Shown piece by piece: positions 24,157-28,434 of a stretch of 28,434 nt of DNA (position 1 is its first letter; every line of letters starts with the position of its first letter). The notes beneath the pieces were generated by a model. That model saw only the letters and a list, made by a program, of their open reading frames with translations, ran no database searches and was not told the DNA's origin. The translations under genes were made by a program, and so were the position numbers. Source of the stretch: an uncultured Alphaproteobacteria bacterium (lineage in GTDB: Bacteria; Pseudomonadota; Alphaproteobacteria; Rs-D84); NCBI GenBank assembly GCA_946611025.1, contig CAMOCR010000001.1:1-28434 (forward strand), in the 5' to 3' direction.

Positions 24157-24162
24157 TACAAT
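24157..24162 (+). promoter_or_regulatory. Extended -10 of the 24172-26219 unit
   Basis: TGATACAAT places TACAAT at 24157-24162. The expected start near 24169 leaves about 3 bases before the ATG at 24172, so the first gene would have almost no leader. The -35 region is poor. Confidence 0.4.
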
Positions 24163-24171
24163 AAAAGAGAA

Positions 24172-25059
24172 ATGAGAAACAGAATAAATAATATTTTAAT
24201 TGGATTGCTATGGTTGCTGGCGGCAACACTGGGGGCGAACTTTTGGTTCAACACCCAATTTGGTTTTAATATCTTTTCACTTCAACATTGGCAATACCTT
24301 GCATATATGCAGGCGACTGGTCAACCGGTCCGTGCAGGTTTTTATATATCACTGATTGTGATTGTGGCTGTGGCCGTGTTCGTGTTGTATGAACTGTTGC
24401 AACCGCGTTTACGCCGTATAACATTACCAATCGTTGACAATAAAACATCAACCCCACAAACCACAGCGCCAACAAAAATCATTGTTCCAGAACCAGAAAA
24501 CAACACTCCTGCTGTTTTAACGCCAACACACAATTCAACAACATTAGTGCGACCACCGCGTTTAAACATCTCGATGCCAACACAAACCCGCACGCCAACA
24601 CCGCGCGTGCCGCTATCATCTGGGACACAACGATCTAATCCAGAAACAACATATGCCGATATTCATGAAATATTCAAATCTGCGGGCTTTGTATACAAGG
24701 GTTCGCCACGCATCAAGGGTATTCAAACATCTGTATTGGCAATCGGCACGGGTGAGGTTTTATGGTTGGGTGCAAGCGGTATTAAAACCGCCGACATGCA
24801 AACAGCCGTGGATACATTAAATGGTGTATTTACCGACACATTGGACGACATTGAAATAAATGTAAATGCGTTTATTGTTGGTGCCCCCGATGCAAACGAA
24901 AACGCAAGCGGTTCAATATTACAATTTGCATCTGTTGATGAATTACGTACATACATCGTATCGCACCCGAACACACCACCAGACGAAGACGAAACCGAAA
25001 ACTTTGACGCGTATTCCGGATATATTGGAACCGTTGTCGATTACATAGGGAAAATATAA
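24172..25059 (+). CDS. Membrane protein with two N-terminal helices and a soluble C-terminal domain (unknown)
   Basis: This 295-residue protein has two membrane helices (about 8-26 and 55-75), a Thr/Pro-rich linker (90-155) and a folded C-terminal domain (about 158-250) containing TYADIHEIFKSAGF, TGEVLWLGASGIKT and INVNAFIVGAPD. An acidic stretch near 270 follows. I do not recognise the family. The topology suggests both termini on the same side, probably the cytoplasm. It overlaps the next gene by one base (TAATG) and starts a four-gene unit. Confidence 0.75.
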   Translation: MRNRINNILIGLLWLLAATLGANFWFNTQFGFNIFSLQHWQYLAYMQATGQPVRAGFYISLIVIVAVAVFVLYELLQPRLRRITLPIVDNKTSTPQTTAPTKIIVPEPENNTPAVLTPTHNSTTLVRPPRLNISMPTQTRTPTPRVPLSSGTQRSNPETTYADIHEIFKSAGFVYKGSPRIKGIQTSVLAIGTGEVLWLGASGIKTADMQTAVDTLNGVFTDTLDDIEINVNAFIVGAPDANENASGSILQFASVDELRTYIVSHPNTPPDEDETENFDAYSGYIGTVVDYIGKI

Positions 25060-25565
25060 TGCAATTAACCGAAGGCGCTGCTGCAAACAGAATCGCGGAA
25101 CTTGGCATGGACGACTTGCCGATTGTGCCGATTCGCCCAACACCGCAAATGGTCACGCCTGATTGGTTTAAAAAATATCATGATTTGGTTCGCGAATTTA
25201 CCACAACACTGACCGATTCAATTCAAGAATTAGCATTCATGAATTTACCCCAGGGTGAATTTGTTGACTTGGTTATGGGGCGCCGCATGCCCGAAAATTT
25301 ATCTGTGCGTTTTCGTGTACCATTGGTTTGGGGGGGCAAGTTGGAAATTGATAATTTATTTTTATGTACCACATTTCCACACGCGCACAACATGGACCGG
25401 TTTATAATTGAACAATCTGGTAACGATGTTATTTGGTTACCAAACCCCGCGAAAAAGGTTTACATCCCGGCCCACATGGCATCTGGTGGCGATGGTGGCA
25501 ATGCGACCGACGACCGTTTTAACCAGATTTCGAACCAGGTTGCTACAACATACCAGATGGAATAA
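25059..25565 (+). CDS. Hypothetical soluble protein, 168 residues
   Basis: No signal peptide, membrane helix or known domain is seen. The N-terminal part has DDLPIVPIRPTPQMVTPDWF, and the central part alternates beta strands (FRVPLVWGGKLEIDNLFL) with a PHAHNMDRFI block and IWLPNPAKKVYIPAHM. A Gly-rich loop ASGGDGGNATDDR leads to the end. It is tightly coupled to the membrane protein before it (TAATG overlap) and 2 bases from the next gene, so the products probably act together. The role is unknown. Confidence 0.72.
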   Translation: MQLTEGAAANRIAELGMDDLPIVPIRPTPQMVTPDWFKKYHDLVREFTTTLTDSIQELAFMNLPQGEFVDLVMGRRMPENLSVRFRVPLVWGGKLEIDNLFLCTTFPHAHNMDRFIIEQSGNDVIWLPNPAKKVYIPAHMASGGDGGNATDDRFNQISNQVATTYQME

Positions 25566-25567
25566 CA

Positions 25568-26002
25568 ATGAACACGAACGAATTTTTATCTGCGATGAAA
25601 ACACGTGGTGCAACAATTTATCCACCTGCATCGCGTCGCGACATTGAATTGGCAAACAATGCCTTGCAATCACGGCGATGTGCAATGTTTCCGGCGATTT
25701 TTAGTGATTTATATAATCATGCCGCAGCGATAAACATGGGTAATGGATACATTTTCCCACCAATTGAAATACCACGTGGGGCGCGTTTTCCAATTCCATC
25801 GATTGTTGACATAAATATAAACCTGCCGGCAAATCCAATATTGCGCGGGAAAACAATATTTGGTCGAAACGATTTATTTTGGTTTGCGTTTGATGCGTTT
25901 GGTGTATTCTATATGCTGGATAACCTGAATTTGCGCGTACTACGAAAATACGATGATCCATATCGTGCAATGACCGATTGTTTAATTGCTGGGAAATTTT
26001 AA
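25568..26002 (+). CDS. Hypothetical protein, possibly SUKH/SMI1-KNR4-like
   Basis: This 144-residue cytoplasmic protein has a layout that recalls SUKH-type domains: an N-terminal helix with RDIELANNAL, then FPAIFSDLYNHAAAINMGNGY, a PPIEIPRG segment, TIFGRNDLFWFAFDAFGVFY and a C-terminal helix. SUKH proteins include many toxin-immunity proteins, but no toxin gene is visible next to it, so I do not assign immunity. The similarity is by eye and weak. It lies 2 bases after the 168-residue gene. Confidence 0.65.
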   Translation: MNTNEFLSAMKTRGATIYPPASRRDIELANNALQSRRCAMFPAIFSDLYNHAAAINMGNGYIFPPIEIPRGARFPIPSIVDININLPANPILRGKTIFGRNDLFWFAFDAFGVFYMLDNLNLRVLRKYDDPYRAMTDCLIAGKF

Positions 26003-26003
26003 T

Positions 26004-26219
26004 ATGAAAAAAATATCTGTATCTTTGTCCGGTCACCAGACCAGTATTTCAATCGAAGATGATTTTATAATCGCCCTGCATCAAATTGCCAAACACGACA
26101 ATGTTTCGGTTGCATCGATTATTCAATCAATTGATGCAACGCGCATGCCCGACACTAATCTTTCTTCTGCGGTGCGTTCATACATATTGCGCCGATACAT
26201 GAAATCAGCAAAATTATAA
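26004..26219 (+). CDS. Ribbon-helix-helix protein (RHH_4-like)
   Basis: This 71-residue protein has an initial beta strand, KKISVSLSGHQTSISIEDDF, then two helices (FIIALHQIAKHDNVSVASII) and NLSSAVRSYILRRYM. This order, with the S-G-H-x-T-S strand and the NLSSA-R-x-(Y/F)-(I/V)-L block, matches the alphaproteobacterial ribbon-helix-helix family (RHH_4). It may bind DNA and regulate its own unit. A start six codons earlier is possible, but ATG 26004, one base after the previous stop, is chosen. Its last 65 bases overlap the end of ybeY-lnt on the other strand. Confidence 0.75.
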   Translation: MKKISVSLSGHQTSISIEDDFIIALHQIAKHDNVSVASIIQSIDATRMPDTNLSSAVRSYILRRYMKSAKL

Positions 26220-28173
26220 TCAACCACCCATCACGACCAATCATGCGATATGGCGTCATGTGTGCACCCCACACGGTACCGTCCAAAACACCTGTCTGGT
26301 CAATTGGTAATGACGAAACAATTTCACCACTTGGCAAAATAAATGCACTGATACCCGAATAGTTTGCACGAATAATCGGCAACCCCGATTCAATCGCATA
26401 ACGGCGCACCATATCCAAATGCTGATATGTCCCCGGCGTTTTACCAAACCATGTATCATTTGTAATGTTTATAATTGCCGATGGTTGCAATTCGACACGT
26501 GGCACCAATGAATCACTGAATATAATTTCATAGCAAATCGCCGGTGCAAATACAAAATCGGCATTATCCATGTTGATTGAAATAATTTCTGCCCCACCCC
26601 CATGACTAAGGTGTGCCGGCGATGGCATAATGCCAAACGGGCTGTATTCACCAAACGGCACCAAGTGCGATTTACTGTATATCGTGTTTATTTTACCACT
26701 GTCATCTGCAACAATCATTGAATTATATGCATGACCATCGGCAAATGATGTTGCGCCAATTATAACATTTGTTTTTAATGCCGCAGCCAATGGCATATCG
26801 TCTGTATTAACAATTGTAAATGGATATGTCGTTTCTGGAAAGACAATCAAATCTGGTTTATCACCACCATCACGGGACGCCAATTGAAACAATCGAATTA
26901 AATTTTCTTCGGCTTGTTTCAATGCACTTTCACGTGAATAGACCATCTTTTGTGACTGTGATTGTGCTGGCTGAACGATGCGAATCATTGCCGAACCACC
27001 CGCATCTTTTGAAACACTTGCGATATTATGTGCACCAACAAAACCGCCACATAGCGCGATTATCATCAACAACAAAAACACAAACCAATTACGCCATGAT
27101 TTTACCATGCGCAACAATTCAACAATCGCCGCAACCAATCCAACAATTACAAATGTTAAACCCAACGCCCCCCACAACGACATTGAATTTGCAATTTGCG
27201 GAAACGGCATAGTGATATTTGCAATCGGGTTCCACGGGAATCCTGTGAATAACCATTCACGCAACCACAACACAAATGCCCATACCCCAGAAAACACAAA
27301 TACACGTGACGGTGCCGAAATGTTTTTTCGGGCAATTGCAACAAATGGAATTGTAAATAACAACACCCCAACCAGCCCAATTCCAATCAATGCCGGCACC
27401 GTCCAGATTGCAAATTGCCGTGCCAATTCTGGTACAACATATATTGAATGCAACGTCCACCAAAACATCGCGATTGCATATGCCGCACCAAATGGCGACA
27501 GTCGCAAAATTTCACGCCAAAAGCCCCCATAATTTTTACGCCGAACCATCAACCAATATGCCCCTGCAACACCAAAACACGTTGCAAACCAAAAATAAAA
27601 TGGTGCAAACCCAAACGCCGCAACCCCACCAAACAGTGCATATAGCGCGAATTGCCAAAATCCATTTTCACGAATTTTTAATCTTTTCAAAAATGAAATT
27701 GTTTTAGCACCTGGACAACATTCGCCATTACTACAAGACGCATTTTCTTCATCGGCATATGGATTTTTATATCCCAACTTTTTCATAATATCAATTTCGC
27801 GAGATTCCATAACGACCGCTTCATCATCACGAATATGGTCATACCCCTGCAGGTGCAACATACCATGCACCACCATATGCGCTGTATGTTCTGCAACCGA
27901 TATACCGGCGGCATCGGCTTCGCGTTTAACGGTATCCAGTGAAATATAGATATCACCCAACAACAAATCATCACCCAATTCAAACGACAGAACATTTGTC
28001 GGTTTGTCCATATTGCGATATTGGCGATTCAGTTTATGTATTTCAATATCGTTGGTCAGTGTGATTGATACCTCTGCCCCACGGCGATGTGGTCCCGCCG
28101 CCGATGCAATGCGTTCAAAATCAATCGCATATTTTTTCCAACGTTTATCATCATAGTTTACATAAACTTGCAT
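26155..28173 (-). CDS. YbeY endoribonuclease fused to apolipoprotein N-acyltransferase Lnt
   Basis: One uninterrupted frame of 672 residues joins two enzymes. Residues 1-140 are YbeY, a metal-dependent endoribonuclease of rRNA maturation and ribosome quality control, with VVHGMLHLQGYDH (His103, His107, His113). Residues about 172-672 are Lnt, the membrane enzyme that adds the third acyl chain to lipoproteins: several membrane helices, then a nitrilase-like domain with VFPETTYPF (Glu447), YSKSHLVPFGEYSP (Lys501) and PAICYEIIFSD (Cys547), and a last helix. A linker with CSNGECC joins them. In many bacteria ybeY and lnt are close neighbours, but not one chain. A GTG at 28195-28197 could add 8 residues; ATG 28171-28173 follows GGAG and is preferred. 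It overlaps the RHH gene by 65 bases at the 3' end. Confidence 0.9.
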   Translation of the reverse strand: MQVYVNYDDKRWKKYAIDFERIASAAGPHRRGAEVSITLTNDIEIHKLNRQYRNMDKPTNVLSFELGDDLLLGDIYISLDTVKREADAAGISVAEHTAHMVVHGMLHLQGYDHIRDDEAVVMESREIDIMKKLGYKNPYADEENASCSNGECCPGAKTISFLKRLKIRENGFWQFALYALFGGVAAFGFAPFYFWFATCFGVAGAYWLMVRRKNYGGFWREILRLSPFGAAYAIAMFWWTLHSIYVVPELARQFAIWTVPALIGIGLVGVLLFTIPFVAIARKNISAPSRVFVFSGVWAFVLWLREWLFTGFPWNPIANITMPFPQIANSMSLWGALGLTFVIVGLVAAIVELLRMVKSWRNWFVFLLLMIIALCGGFVGAHNIASVSKDAGGSAMIRIVQPAQSQSQKMVYSRESALKQAEENLIRLFQLASRDGGDKPDLIVFPETTYPFTIVNTDDMPLAAALKTNVIIGATSFADGHAYNSMIVADDSGKINTIYSKSHLVPFGEYSPFGIMPSPAHLSHGGGAEIISINMDNADFVFAPAICYEIIFSDSLVPRVELQPSAIINITNDTWFGKTPGTYQHLDMVRRYAIESGLPIIRANYSGISAFILPSGEIVSSLPIDQTGVLDGTVWGAHMTPYRMIGRDGWLIIILLISCIGAICMNAPQKKD

Positions 28174-28197
28174 TACCGTCTCCGTTTCTATATGCAC

Positions 28198-28434
28198 CTA
28201 GGCATGGGTTATGTCATGTTCTATAACAAATGTTTTGTTATCTTTTTGTAAATTTCTGGTTTTGTCTTGGATATCTTTTTGTGCCACATTAAATGCGATA
28301 AATTTATCATCATATTGACCATTAACAATCCACGGTTTTTTAGCAATATAATCACTGACCGTTCCAATGTTAACATGTCGTGTATTTCGCACCCCCAGCG
28401 CATATTCAATTGTTGGATCGTCAAACACAAAATG
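28198..28434 (-). CDS. Unidentified protein, C-terminal 78 residues only
   Basis: The frame is open to the right window edge, so the start is missing. Visible residues include FDDPTIEYALGVRNTRHVNI, SDYIAKKPWIVNGQYDDKFI and a Lys-rich helix near the end. It is hydrophilic and has no recognised motif; it does not look like PhoH or MiaB, which often precede ybeY. The stop TAG lies 24 bases before the preferred ATG of ybeY-lnt and directly abuts the alternative GTG, so the two genes are probably co-transcribed. Confidence 0.6.
   Translation of the reverse strand, partial: HFVFDDPTIEYALGVRNTRHVNIGTVSDYIAKKPWIVNGQYDDKFIAFNVAQKDIQDKTRNLQKDNKTFVIEHDITHA

Noticed and set aside
24128..24254. Longer start for the DeoC-like protein with a hydrophobic N-terminal segment
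   Set aside because: It overlaps the start of the divergent membrane-protein gene by over 80 bases. The hydrophobic stretch is the reverse reading of that gene and its promoter.
1..28434. Mobile element, CRISPR or phage origin of the accessory-looking genes
   Set aside because: No transposase, integrase, terminal inverted repeats, regular direct repeats or tRNA junction were seen, and composition looks similar throughout.

Overview
The window reads as a compact chromosomal segment of an alphaproteobacterium, probably an uncultured host-associated lineage with a reduced genome. The evidence is an alphaproteobacterial-style ribbon-helix-helix protein, a DksA-like protein built on the alphaproteobacterial plan, Tat, Suf, SPOR and LolA genes, short intergenic gaps, and many 1, 4 or 8 base gene overlaps. 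The sequence is moderately AT-rich and uses the standard bacterial code (TGA is a stop; GTG starts are common). I saw no tRNA, rRNA, CRISPR array, insertion sequence or prophage, and no gene-free stretch longer than about 300 bases.

Layout. 1-3307 (minus): an NlpD-like LysM/M23 lipoprotein, then a secreted protein of an unrecognised family (here called the GNWRTG family), then a translationally coupled trypsin-like protease cut by the window edge. 3360-7717 (minus): recJ, nrnA-like, lolA, tatB, tatC. 7760-11503 (minus): sufS, sufT, sufE, ftsL, ftsI. 11579-12335 (plus): trxA and a cysteine-free dksA-like gene. 12376-13463 (minus): a SPOR protein and tatA. 13551-15478 (minus): thrS without a TGS domain and a 47-residue lipoprotein. 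15618-19726 (minus): a second GNWRTG paralogue coupled to a 1055-residue secreted cysteine-rich protein. 19841-22728 (minus): GNAT acetyltransferase, gltX, hemolysin III family protein. 22775-23410 (plus): trmB. 23451-24128 (minus): a DeoC-like protein without its lysines. 24172-26219 (plus): four genes, mostly unknown, ending in a ribbon-helix-helix protein. 26155-28173 (minus): a single-chain YbeY-Lnt fusion, preceded by the end of an unknown gene.

How they work together. Most genes serve the envelope: Tat export (tatA apart from tatBC), lipoprotein maturation and transport (Lnt, LolA), septal peptidoglycan synthesis and splitting (FtsL, FtsI, SPOR, NlpD), and Fe-S maturation (SufS, SufE, SufT). 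The most likely undescribed system is the duplicated two-gene module: a small secreted glycine-zipper protein containing Gly-Asn-Trp-Arg-Thr-Gly, overlapping by ATGA a larger secreted partner. One partner is a trypsin-like protease, the other a very large multi-part protein. Other notable points are the YbeY-Lnt fusion, probable leaderless mRNAs, and a terminator-like hairpin inside the end of the 1055-residue gene.
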